Below are positions 45,126 through 55,827 of a stretch of 64,000 nucleotides of DNA, in pieces. Made by a program: the position numbers and the translations under genes. This stretch comes from Mesostigma viride (taxonomy: Eukaryota > Streptophyta > Mesostigmatophyceae > Mesostigmatales > Mesostigmataceae): assembly GCA_009746045.1 (NCBI GenBank), contig RPFO01000213.1, positions 6,182,654 to 6,246,653 on the forward strand, written 5' to 3'. Under the pieces are notes generated by a model. That model saw only the letters and a list, made by a program, of their open reading frames with translations. It was not told the DNA's origin and did no database searches. Numbering within the stretch: position 1 is the stretch's first letter; each line of letters starts with the position of its first letter.

Positions 45126-48100
45126 TTGAGCCTGCACACATCCCTGAACCCTGGAGGGTGCCCCCAGGGGTGTGTAATGAAGCTGCTAGTGACAGCAGTG
45201 AGGGGCAGCCCCATGCTCTAGTGAAAGAGCCTATTGGACACGATGGGGCAAGCTTGGTTACCACAGAGAGTATGCCAGCTGTAGCTGCAGTGGTTACTCG
45301 CCAACGTGCCCGCCATGGCGGTGCTGAGCCTGAGGTAGGACCTGGTGATGTGGACCCAGGTGGATCTCAGAAGCATTCTGACCGTGCAGGACTGGCACAG
45401 GATGGTCAGGATGAGGATAGGGCTGGAGACAGTCTGACAGGCACGACCCTGGTGCCTCCTGTACATAAGGGATCTGTACATACCTTGAGTGCTAATAATG
45501 ACAATAAAAGGTTTTCTCTCTTGTATGACATTGCCTCAAGGTTGCATACCATGTTTGGCCATGCAGCTCAGTCTTTGCAAGTTGCTAGACGGCTGGGAGG
45601 AAGTGAGTTGTACTCCATCTGCCAACAGGTTGCTCAAGCTTGCAAGTGCAGGCTAGTTGCTAGAAAGCCCAAGCAGTCTCATGCCAGGACTCCTATTTTG
45701 CAGCCAGGCCATGTGCAGGTAGATATTCAGAGAATCAGGGGTTTGAAGCTGCTGGTGGCAGTGGACAGATATACCAAGTACAAGACCCTAGAGATCCTGC
45801 CTGACATGGAGAAGCCTACATTGATTGCTGCTCTGAAGTTGACAAGGAGCAGGTACCCTGGGTTGGAGTTGTTGCAGTGTGACATTCAGTTTGAGTGCTG
45901 TGAGAACCTGCCAGAGTTTCCAGAGTTGCTGATTACACCCAGGGAGAGCCACGGCCAGCAAGGGGTGGTGGAGAGAGCCATCCAAGAGATCAAGACTGTG
46001 CTGCTGGTGGAGAGGATTCCAAGGACGTCATCTGCCATTGTGACATCTGCATGGCTACGTTCTGTGGAGGACAGGCTGAACCTGAGGACTCCCATGTTCT
46101 TTGGTGACATTGCCATCAATCCTCTTATGCTGCATACCAGGATGCTGCCAGCTGATGCTGAGCAGGCATGGAAGGAGAAGCTAGAGGCCAAGTTCCTCAA
46201 GCTGAGGCAGAAAGACAAGGGCTGGAGTGTCCTAGAACCTAACGTTGGACAACAGGTTGTTGTGTGGAAGGAACCAAGCTTTCCAGGGAAACGTGGCAGC
46301 TGGCATGATGGGGTGGTGACCCGAGTAGAAGCCGCTGGCCATAAGTGCTGGGTGGCCATTGATGGCTCCCAAGCAGTGCACCGTCTGTCCTGGTCAAAGA
46401 TCCGTCCCCGGGGAGGTAATCAAGGAGACCTCTTCCAGGTGCCCGCTGGTGTACAAGGCGGGGGTGACGTGGAGCTTCCTGATCAGGGTGCTACAGCTGT
46501 ATCGAGCCCTCAGGGTGACCCTGGCCCGGCCCCTGGGGTACCTTCACATACGGTGGTTGGGCAAGCAGGCGGACAGGCTGCACCTCCGGAACGGCCCGAC
46601 ACCAGGCCTAGGGGTGTGCGTCTATCAGATATTGTACAGGCTTTGCAAAGAGCCAAGAAGGAGCCTAAGGTGTCCAAGCTTGTCCAGTTGGATGAACCTG
46701 AGGTAGCTGCCATGGAGATAGATACCAATGCACAGGTTTCTGTCATGGGACCTCAGCATACAGGAGAACTGCTGGTCGGAGAACCAAGTTGCCCCTGGGT
46801 GTCTGATTTCAGTGGTAGGACGCATCTAAGGGTGTTGGGAGAGGTTACTGCCCCTGTCATGGGTGTGGATGTGACCTTCCTTGTCCTAGAGGACTATGAT
46901 GGCCCTGTGATTTTGGGTCAGAATTTTCTGGGCAATCCTGGGATTTCTATCAGAGCTACAGCTCTGAGAAGAGATGGCTGGGGGATGATTCCCCTAGAAA
47001 ATTTCAGGACAACATTTCCAGTCAGGTGCAGGGCCAAGCCGGTCAAGGGTGTAAAATGGGATGAAGGGGAGGTGCCCCCAGCGGCCAGTTTGGTTATTCC
47101 AGCTGTGTTGCACCCCAGCAGTATTGGCATAACTCACAGGAGCCTTGCTGCACACTCTCCTTTGACATATGACCAGCTGGTCCAAGAGATGAGCTCGCCT
47201 ACTTTGTTTGAGGCTTGGAAGCTCGCCTTCTCCAAGGCATTGGAGGAGTGGTTGCAGTTTGAGTGTGCTGCACCAACAGACAGACGTCCCCCAGCATCAA
47301 GGAAGCTTGCTTTGAGATTTGTGCTGAAGAGGAAGGTTGTGGATGAGGTATCAGTGCCCCATGTCAGGCCTGTCCTGAATGAGTATCACGGCACGGGGAG
47401 TCTGCCAGGAGAGGAGCTATACACGCCAGGGATGCTACACGACACATGGAGAATTTTGCTATGTCTCTACGTGGGGTTGCTGAACAGGGGAGCAGCTATG
47501 TCATCAGTGCTGCTGGACTTCAAGAGGGCATTTTTAAAATCTGATCCAGAAGTGGCCAGGAGGGTGTGGAAGCAGGATGAGCCTTACTGTGTTGAGGTGC
47601 CTGCCATCTGGAAGCTGGAGCTGCATCAACAATTCCTGGTTATTCTGAAGGGCCTGGAAGGACTCAGGTCGAGCCCAATCATCTGGAGACTCACGCTGCA
47701 GGAAGCTCTGATCAGTGAGTGTGGCTTGAGAGTGTCTTCAGTTGATCCCTGTTTGCTGCTGGCCCAATGGGAGGGTCTGCCAGTGTATGCTAGTTTGCAT
47801 GGAGATGATCTGCATTTGCTAGCCCCCACGACCTGGCTGAAGAAGTTTATTCCTGTCATCAGTGGCAAGTTTTCACTGGGCAAGGAGCTGTGGCAGGAGC
47901 CCAACAAGCCTGTAGTGTTCTGTGGAATGCAGGCTACCCTGTTCAGGAGGGACGGGGAGTGGAGTATCAGGCTTCAGGCTGGAGGAGATTATAAACAGAC
48001 CATTGTGAAGGCCTTGCCAGAGAAGATCACCCAGGCTGCAGGACCTGAGTTGAGAGGCATGTGGGCCTGGTTTGCCAGCATCTGTGGTCCGTCTTTGATG

Positions 48101-48715
48101 GTCCATAGCAGAATGCCTGATGAGGTGCTTGAGGATGAGAAGCCTCGAGTCATAGCCCGGTTGGTGGAGAGTACCCCTGATCTGATTTTGTCTGGGATTG
48201 ACTTTACCCAGCCTATCACCTTGGAGATCTTTGTTGACAGTTCCATGGATGCTCGCCAGGTTACCAAGGTCAGGGGGAGATCTGCTGCTCTGTTTGCTTT
48301 TTATCAGAGCAGGGCAAGTTTGTTCAGCTGGTACAGCAGACTGCAGAAGAGGGTCTGTATCAGTTCAGATGTGGCAGAATGCAGGGCCATATGCGAGGGG
48401 ATCCAGTCCAGCCTGTACATAAAGGAGTTAATGCTGGAGCTGGCTTCAGTTACCCCTTGGACCTTGCAGATGGAGACGTTGTTGCTAACAGACAGCATGG
48501 GTATGGTCCAGTTTGTTCACAAGCAGCTGGCCAGGAGCCGGGACCTGGATTATTTGTTGCTGAAGGAGTTGGCCAGTTTGGTTGACTTGAAGCATATCCC
48601 TGGCGAGGAGAACCCTGCTGATGCATTGACAAAGCTGCCACACAAGGCCCCAGCCCAGTACAATGTACTGAGGAAGCTCATGAATGCTGACTGTCAAGTC
48701 GGTCTATCTGTCTAA
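45122..48715 (+). CDS. Copia-like pol: integrase, protease-like, RT, RNase H
   Basis: 1197 codons without interruption; starts ATGATTGAG overlapping the gag stop by 4 bases. Integrase: H residues in HTMFGH, cysteines in ACKC, then D in VQVDIQ (residue 201), D in LQCDIQ (254) and E in GVVERAIQ (284), a shortened D-E spacing of 30. Residues about 530-610 look like a retropepsin: MEIDTNAQVSVM (534; DTN where DTG or DSG is expected) and VILGQNFLG (about 597-604). RT: VLLDFKRAFLKSD (motif A, 799), GLEGLRSSPIIWRLTL (motif B) and SLHGDDLHLL (motif C, GDD at 894-896, instead of YVDD). RNase H: FVDSSMDA (1039), SDVAECRAI, LLTDSMGMV, then HIPGEENPADALTK. The usual copia order is PR-IN-RT-RH; here the protease-like part follows integrase. 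No canonical protease is seen before the integrase. Confidence 0.85.
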   Translation: MIEPAHIPEPWRVPPGVCNEAASDSSEGQPHALVKEPIGHDGASLVTTESMPAVAAVVTRQRARHGGAEPEVGPGDVDPGGSQKHSDRAGLAQDGQDEDRAGDSLTGTTLVPPVHKGSVHTLSANNDNKRFSLLYDIASRLHTMFGHAAQSLQVARRLGGSELYSICQQVAQACKCRLVARKPKQSHARTPILQPGHVQVDIQRIRGLKLLVAVDRYTKYKTLEILPDMEKPTLIAALKLTRSRYPGLELLQCDIQFECCENLPEFPELLITPRESHGQQGVVERAIQEIKTVLLVERIPRTSSAIVTSAWLRSVEDRLNLRTPMFFGDIAINPLMLHTRMLPADAEQAWKEKLEAKFLKLRQKDKGWSVLEPNVGQQVVVWKEPSFPGKRGSWHDGVVTRVEAAGHKCWVAIDGSQAVHRLSWSKIRPRGGNQGDLFQVPAGVQGGGDVELPDQGATAVSSPQGDPGPAPGVPSHTVVGQAGGQAAPPERPDTRPRGVRLSDIVQALQRAKKEPKVSKLVQLDEPEVAAMEIDTNAQVSVMGPQHTGELLVGEPSCPWVSDFSGRTHLRVLGEVTAPVMGVDVTFLVLEDYDGPVILGQNFLGNPGISIRATALRRDGWGMIPLENFRTTFPVRCRAKPVKGVKWDEGEVPPAASLVIPAVLHPSSIGITHRSLAAHSPLTYDQLVQEMSSPTLFEAWKLAFSKALEEWLQFECAAPTDRRPPASRKLALRFVLKRKVVDEVSVPHVRPVLNEYHGTGSLPGEELYTPGMLHDTWRILLCLYVGLLNRGAAMSSVLLDFKRAFLKSDPEVARRVWKQDEPYCVEVPAIWKLELHQQFLVILKGLEGLRSSPIIWRLTLQEALISECGLRVSSVDPCLLLAQWEGLPVYASLHGDDLHLLAPTTWLKKFIPVISGKFSLGKELWQEPNKPVVFCGMQATLFRRDGEWSIRLQAGGDYKQTIVKALPEKITQAAGPELRGMWAWFASICGPSLMVHSRMPDEVLEDEKPRVIARLVESTPDLILSGIDFTQPITLEIFVDSSMDARQVTKVRGRSAALFAFYQSRASLFSWYSRLQKRVCISSDVAECRAICEGIQSSLYIKELMLELASVTPWTLQMETLLLTDSMGMVQFVHKQLARSRDLDYLLLKELASLVDLKHIPGEENPADALTKLPHKAPAQYNVLRKLMNADCQVGLSV

Positions 48716-49463
48716 AAGCTGAGAGCTGGGTGCTTAAGTCTCTGGATATCAGGCTGGGAGCTTGATTGTACATAATCCTGAGCACACCTTGAGGGGTGAG
48801 ACATGTCTCTGGTGTGGGAATGTCTGACATTGTCTCTGATGGAGAGATGTCTATCTGGGGTTTTCATCTCAGTCTGAGGTTTCCCCAGATCTGTGGTTTG
48901 TGGGCGGGGTTCGATTCCCTGGTGCCGTCTTAAGGCGGAGTTTCACGGACTGGCTGACCCATCCACCATGCTGGTGAGGTGGCGACAGGTCCCCTGATTT
49001 TCCACGGTTGGAACGAGTAGAGGAGCTTGTGTTTTGCATGTGCTTCGCGTAGATGTTGTGTCTGGTTCGATAAGGGGCAGCAGACCGGCGCCGACTCCCG
49101 TCTGGGGGTCAGCAATGTTTTCTGATGAGCTGTTGTGGGTGATCTGTGGGGTTTCGCCTAAGGTCCTGAAGGTTGTACATACTTCTCAAGTTCTTAACTG
49201 AACACCTATGGGCTGCCACAGTTGGCCAACCTCTTGTACATGGGTAACACAACGAGCCTCCCGTGAAGGGATAGGGACTCATTGTAATTTGTTTGTGCTC
49301 CTGAGCCAGTATGGGTGCTATGTACATATAATAAGGAATCCAAGCTGACTGTCATGCCCAGCGGGTTGTGACTTGTAGTCTGGGGAGGATATCCAGTACC
49401 CATTGTGTGTGTTTGTATGTAGACTTGTGTGAGCTGCTACAGCTCAAGAAAAGAAAGGATTGG
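48716..49463 (+). other. Copia-like 3' untranslated region with polypurine tract
   Basis: About 750 bases after pol without a recognisable frame. AAGAAAAGAAAGGATTGG at 49447-49463, directly before the 3' LTR, fits a polypurine tract. Confidence 0.55.
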
Positions 49464-50160
49464 AGTTAACGCCAAGCGCATTGGCGTGATCCTGATTCGG
49501 CATATCTCTGCGATTCCAGCGGCACCGGAACGAGTTCATTCCGACAAGTATCAAGAAAGTTATGGCGTTCCGACTTCCCGGTCGCGCGCGAGCGCGAGCC
49601 GGCTGTTCTTCTAAGTCGGACGTGAATATTTGCCGACGACATATGGGGTCGACAGTAATTCCTGGGCTGACAGGAATTAGGTGCTGTACCTACGACGGTA
49701 TTGGATTAATACGTCGTACGCAGGAAATAGGAACCTTAACCTGTGGTCTGTTGGTACCGCAGGCTTAGTCCTGGACTTCTAGGTGCAGATGCAATAATCA
49801 CTGTGGTGACTGTACTCTGTGGTCACTGTGCCTGTATGGCAGACCTACTGTATAGGAGCTGGGCGCTGTACAGGTAGTGAATACTGTACCGGGAGTGTTA
49901 TTACTGAGCAGGCCTCCTAGGCTGCTCAGGACTAGCAAGCACAGTGCGCAAGTATATAAACAATAGGCCAGTGCCAAATGGGCATCTCTTGCGAGCCCGC
50001 CTCACGTGTTGTGCCTTGACTTGGCAAGCTCGTGTGCAAGCCTCAAGTGTTGAGCGCTGTAAACATTATCCGATTTAACAAAGCTCCGTTTCCAACCATA
50101 TTCACACATTGCTGTATTGCAACCATATCCTTCACATTGCGTGTGCGAAGAACGTTAACT
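49464..50160 (+). repeat. Copia-like 3' LTR
   Basis: 697 bp, about 99% like the 5' LTR; preceded by GG and followed by CCATG, which fixes the AG...CT termini. Confidence 0.93.
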
Positions 50161-50985
50161 CCATGGGAGCCTGAATCCTCATCATTAATTACATAAATGC
50201 CATCCATGTACGTACACGGGCCATGATGACACCATGGGAGCCTGAATCCTCATCATTTACTATTCCTTGACATCCATGTACGTAGGCCAGCCATGGAGAC
50301 ACCATGGGAGCCTGAATCCTCCTCATTAATTACATAAATGCCAACCATGTACGTAGACAAGCCATGATGACACCATGGGAGCCTGAATCCTCATCATTTA
50401 CTATTCCTTGACATCCATGTACGTAGACGGGCCATAATGACACCATGGGAGCCTGAATCCTCCTCATTAATTACATAAATGCCAACCATGTACGTAGACA
50501 AGCCATGATGACACCATGGGAGCCTGAATCCTCATCATTAAAAAAATACATGCCATCCATGTACGTAGGCCAGCCATGATGACACCATGGGAGCCTAAAT
50601 CCTCCTCATAAATTACATAAATGCCAACCATGTACGTAGGCCAGCCATGGAGACACCATGGGAGCCTGAATCCTCATCATTAATTACATAAATGCCAACC
50701 ATGTACGTAGACAAGCCATGATGACACCATGGGAGCCTGAATCCTCATCATTTACTATTCCTTGCCATCCATGTACGTAGACGGGCCATGATGACACCAT
50801 GGGAGCCTGAATCCTCATTATTAATTACATAAATGCCAACCATGTATACGTAGACAAGCCATGATGACACCATGGGAGCCTGAATCCTCATCATTGATTA
50901 CATAAATGCCATCCATGTACGTAGACGGGCGATGATGACACCATGGGAGCCTGAATCCTCATCATTAATTACATAAATGCCAATA
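50161..50985 (-). repeat. 72-bp satellite array, segment 3
   Basis: About 11 units in the same orientation as segments 1 and 2, continuing segment 2 past the copia insertion. The variant order at 50660-50945 repeats that at 39826-40090. Confidence 0.97.
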
Positions 50986-53348
50986 TGTTATAAATGATGA
51001 GGATTCAGGCTCCCATGGTGTCATCATGGCCCGTCTACGTACATGGATGTCAAGGAATAGTAAATGATGAGGATTCAGGCTCCCATGGTGTCATCATGGC
51101 TTGTCTACGTACATGGTTGGCATTTATGTAATTAATGATGAGGATTCAGGCTCCCATGGTGTCATCATGGCCCGTCTACGTACATGGATGGCAAGGAATA
51201 GTAAATGATGAGGATTCAGGCTCCCATGGTGTCATCATGGCTTGTCTACGTACATGGTTGGCATTTATGTAATTAATGAGGAGGATTCAGGCTCCCATGG
51301 TGTCTCCATGGCTGGCCTACGTACATGGATGTCAAGGAATAGTAAATGATGAGGATTCAGGCTCCCATGGTGTCATCATGGCCCGTGTACGTACATGGAT
51401 GGCATGTATGTAATTAATGATGAGGATTCAGGCTCCCATGGTGTCATCATGGCCTGTCTACGTACATGAATGGCATTTATGTAATTAATGATGAGGATTC
51501 AGGCTCCCATGGTGTCATCATTGCCCGTGTACGTACATGGATGGCATTTTTGTATATAATGATGAGGATTCAGGCTCCCATGGTGTCATCATGGCCCGTC
51601 TACGTACATGGATGGCATTTATGTAATTAATGATGAGGATTCAGGCTCCCATGGTGTCATCATCGCCCGTCTACGTACATGGATGGCATTTATGTAATCA
51701 ATGATGAGGATTCAGGCTCCCATGGTGTCATCATGGCTTGTCTACGTACATGGTTGGCATTTATGTAATTAATGATGAGGATTCAGGCTCCCATGGTGTC
51801 ATCATGGCTTGTCTACGTACATGGATGGCAAGGAATAGTAAATGATGAGGATTCAGGCTCCCATGGTGTCATCATGGCTTGTCTACGTACATGGTTGGCA
51901 TTTATGTAATTAATGATGAGGATTCAGGCTCCCATGGTGTCTCCATGGCTGGCCTACGTACATGGTTGGCATTTATGTAATTCATGAGGAGGATTTAGGC
52001 TCCCATGGTGTCATCATGGCTGGCCTACGTACATGGATGGCATGTATTGAGGATTCAGGCTCCCATGGTGTCATCATGGCTTGTCTACGTACATGGTTGG
52101 CATTTATGTAATTAATGAGGAGGATTCAGGCTCCCATGGTGTCATCATGGCCCGTCTACGTACATGGATGTCAAGGAATAGTAAATGATGAGGATTCAGG
52201 CTCCCATGGTGTCATCATGGCTTGTCTACGTACATGGTTGGCATTTATGTAATTAATGAGGAGGATTCAGGCTCCCATGGTGTCTCCATGGCTGGCCTAC
52301 GTACATGGATGTCAAGGAATAGTAAATGATGAGGATTCAGGCTCCCATGGTGTCATCATGGCCCGTGTACGTACATGGATGGCATGTATGTAATTAATGA
52401 TGAGGATTCAGGCTCCCATGGTGTCATCATGGCCCGTCTACGTACATGGATGTCAAAGAAAAATAAATGATGAGGATTCAGGCTCCCATGGTGTCATCAT
52501 GGCTGGCCTACGTACATGGATGTCTCAAAAAAAAATGATGAGGATTCAGGCTCCCATGGTGTCATCATGGCCCGTCTACGTACATGGATGTCAAGGAATA
52601 GTAAATGATGAGGATTCAGGCTCCCATGGTGTCATCATGGCTTGTCTACGTACATGGTTGGCATTTATGTAATTAATGAGGAGGATTCAGGCTCCCATGG
52701 TGTCTCCATGGCTGGCCTACGTACATGGATGTCAAGGAATAGTAAATGATGAGGATTCAGGCTCCCATGGTGTCATCATGGCCCGTGTACGTACATGGAT
52801 GCCATGTATGTAATTAATGATGAGGATTCAGGCTCCCATGGTGTCATCATTGCCCGTGTATGTACATGGTTGGCATTTATGTAATTAATGATGAGGATTC
52901 AGGCTCCCATGGTGTCATCATGGCCCGTCTACGTACATGGATGTCAAGGAATAGTAAATGATGAGGATTCAGGCTCCCATGGTGTCATCATGGCTTGTCT
53001 ACGTACATGGTTGGCATTTATGTAAGAGGATTCAGGCTCCCATGGTGTCTCCATGGCTGGCCTACGTACATGGATGTCAAGGTATAGTAAATGATGAGGA
53101 TTCAGGCTCCCATGGTGTCATCATGGCCCGTCTACGTACATGGATATCAAGGAATAGTAAATGATGAGGATTCAGGCTCCCATGGTGTCATCATGGCTTG
53201 TCTACGTACATGGTTGGCATTTATGTAATTAATGAGGAGGATTCAGGCTCCCATGGTGTCTCCATGGCTGGCCTACGTACATGGATGTCAAGGAATAGTA
53301 AATGATGAGGATTCAGGCTCCCATGGTGTCATCATGGCCCGTGTACGT
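50986..53348 (+). repeat. 72-bp satellite array, segment 4 (inverted orientation)
   Basis: The unit now reads GATGAGGATTCAGGCTCCC then ATGGTGTCATCATGG on the plus strand, the opposite of segments 1-3. The switch is at about 50985-50997 (GCCAATATGTTATAAATGATG). About 33 units. Rare variants match left-hand units in inverted order: 51440-51570 mirrors 40170-40290, 51655-51745 mirrors 50840-50945, and 52397-52672 mirrors 40961-41236. Confidence 0.97.
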
Positions 53349-54159
53349 TGTCAGGATTTTAGATAATCCTGGTTGTGCCCGTTTGCTAGCCCATGTAATG
53401 TTGTGGCCAACTTTCTGTAAACGGGGGAATAATTAGGAATGCGTCCTTAATAATCGCTTCCGCCCACCGTATTTCTGGCCAAGATTGTGAGGGCTAGGTA
53501 GTGCTTGCCGTGTCCTTTACGGCGCTAGTTTTCTTATTGAAAACAGTTGAGTGAGTATACAAGTTAATCCTGTACCTCGGCACTATATACGCATATCATT
53601 TATGGACATGCTAGTGGTTGCATGAATTTCTATAGTGAACTATTGTACGTTTCTGGCGCTGCCTAGGAGGCGCTGTGGCCTAGTCCCCGCATGCCATAAC
53701 GTCGTGCCAACTAATGTTGGTCACCGTCACTTGTGGTGAAAAGTTTGCTCAATTTCGTACCGTCAGATTTGTAATGGATCAACGGTAGCAAACAGTGTAG
53801 CCGCCACTGAAGGACTTTGTCCCTTCCACATAATAAGTGACTCATGGTACACGAGAAATTTACCTTGTTGGTCCCCATGTGTATGGGTAAGCCCTAGTTG
53901 GGTATGGCTGCCTTGTTGGTAGCCTAAAGCCATGCTCTTGTTGAGTATGCAACAGTCTCTTGTTGAGATTGTGTAGTGGCATTGTTTGCCCAAGCCCATC
54001 CTTGTTGGATGGGATTGACCTCTAGTTGAGGCCTACCTCCTTGTTGGAGACCAACCCCAAAGTAATATATTTAATCAACCAAGCAATATTTTGTGGCTGT
54101 CATCACATTGGGTAACAAGGGGTCAAAAAAGATCTTTCCTCCTCCTCCGTAATTTAACA
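53349..54159 (+). repeat. LARD-like element 5' LTR
   Basis: 811 bp with TG...CA ends; includes many TTGTTGG / CTTGTTG submotifs at 53870-54060. Confidence 0.93.
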
Positions 54160-55016
54160 TGGTATCGGTATGGGAGTGACCCATGAACCCATTTCTTGAG
54201 CCGTAAACCGTTTTTCCAAAAGCCGCACTTTCCTGATCCCGTTTTTGAGCGGTCGGCCTGCAGCCAGGTACCCAACTTTGAGCGTGCAGATCTTTTGACT
54301 GGGACATTATTTTTCACCGCTCTTAGATGCGTTGGAAGCGTCACATCGTCCTCGTTTCAACGCCGCCAAGAACGCTGCCATCGGCATCCTGGTGCAAAAG
54401 TTACTCAAGTTCGCGCCGACCTACGTGGCCAGCTTGTCAGTGCGCATATCTTTTTAACGACTCATCTGTTTAAGACCGTTGAGGTGTCGTTGAAAAGGGC
54501 ATTCTGTGGCGGTTCTATCAAGCCATAACGCGCCCCAAGCTGTTTAGTACTACGGCAACTACGTTCATTCCTGTTCGGACCAGCGGATTTCCGGAATTTC
54601 TCATCTTTCTCGTCAACAGCACATCCGTTTGGACCGTGCTAGGCGTCCATCGACGCGGAATTTTATGCTCGTTTCAACAAGCTATCATACGTCGTCATCG
54701 GTTTGATACAACGCCAACAACACTCATTTCCGTGGCGCCAGCTGACGGACCTTTGCCGACATGCAACTTTTACGTGGCTCCTCTTTTTGAGCCATTTGTG
54801 ACGTCCTCGGATTCGTCTCTTTCTTCCGGTTTTAACAAGCCATCACACGTTTCAGTTCCTCAAGCTTTTCGACAACTGCATTGATTTGAAGTCGTCATGT
54901 TTTGGCTTACCGTGTAAGGGGGGAGTGGCAGGGTTGTTTCTACCCGGCAAGCCCTACTGCCTAAGTAAGGGGGGAGCACAGTTGTTTGAGTCAATCCCAG
55001 CAACGTGCAAGGGGGG
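54160..55016 (+). other. LARD-like element interior
   Basis: Primer-binding site at its start. Near its end the motif AAGGGGGGAG recurs (54914, 54965) before the final AAGGGGGG/TGTCAGG boundary (55009), i.e. three polypurine-like tracts in about 100 bases. No frame with protein motifs. Confidence 0.6.
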
Positions 55017-55827
55017 TGTCAGGATTTTAGATAATCCTGGTTGTGCCCGTTTGCTAGCCCATGTAATGTTGTGGCCAACTTTCTGTAAACGGGGGAATAA
55101 TTAGGAATGCGTCCTTAATAATCGCTTCCGCCCACCGTATTTCTGGCCAAGATTGTGAGGGCTAGGTAGTGCTTGCCGTGTCCTTTACGGCGCTAGTTTT
55201 CTTATTGAAAACAGTTGAGTGAGTATACAAGTTAATCCTGTACCTCGGCACTATATACGCATATCATTTATGGACATGCTAGTGGTTGCATGAATTTCTA
55301 TAGTGAACTATTGTACGTTTCTGGCGCTGCCTAGGAGGCGCTGTGGCCTAGTCCCCGCATGCCATAACGTCGTGCCAACTAATGTTGGTCACCGTCACTT
55401 GTGGTGAAAAGTTTGCTCAATTTCGTACCGTCAGATTTGTAATGGATCAACGGTAGCAAACAGTGTAGCCGCCACTGAAGGACTTTGTCCCTTCCACATA
55501 ATAAGTGACTCATGGTACACGAGAAATTTACCTTGTTGGTCCCCATGTGTATGGGTAAGCCCTAGTTGGGTATGGCTGCCTTGTTGGTAGCCTAAAGCCA
55601 TGCTCTTGTTGAGTATGCAACAGTCTCTTGTTGAGATTGTGTAGTGGCATTGTTTGCCCAAGCCCATCCTTGTTGGATGGGATTGACCTCTAGTTGAGGC
55701 CTACCTCCTTGTTGGAGACCAACCCCAAAGTAATATATTTAATCAACCAAGCAATATTTTGTGGCTGTCATCACATTGGGTAACAAGGGGTCAAAAAAGA
55801 TCTTTCCTCCTCCTCCGTAATTTAACA
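55017..55827 (+). repeat. LARD-like element 3' LTR
   Basis: 811-bp match of the 5' LTR, followed by TACGT. Confidence 0.93.

Larger units (their letters stand above)
42133..50160 (+). mobile_element. Ty1/copia-like LTR retrotransposon inserted in the satellite
   Basis: LTRs 42133-42828 (696 bp) and 49464-50160 (697 bp), differing by about six substitutions and one indel. They start AGTTAACG and end CGTTAACT. The target duplication CCATG is at 42128-42132 and 50161-50165. Internal order: an unknown ORF, a gag with zinc knuckle (both frame-broken) and one uninterrupted pol frame of 1197 codons. Confidence 0.93.
53349..55827 (+). mobile_element. Non-autonomous LTR retrotransposon (LARD/TRIM-like)
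   Basis: LTRs 53349-54159 and 55017-55827 are each 811 bp, TGTCAGG...TTTAACA, and match by eye. The target duplication TACGT is at 53344-53348 and 55828-55832. Directly inside the 5' LTR is TGGTATCGGTATGGG, a primer-binding site whose first seven bases match the iMet-type site of copia elements. A G-rich tract GCAAGGGGGG precedes the 3' LTR. The 857-bp interior encodes no recognisable protein. Confidence 0.92.
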
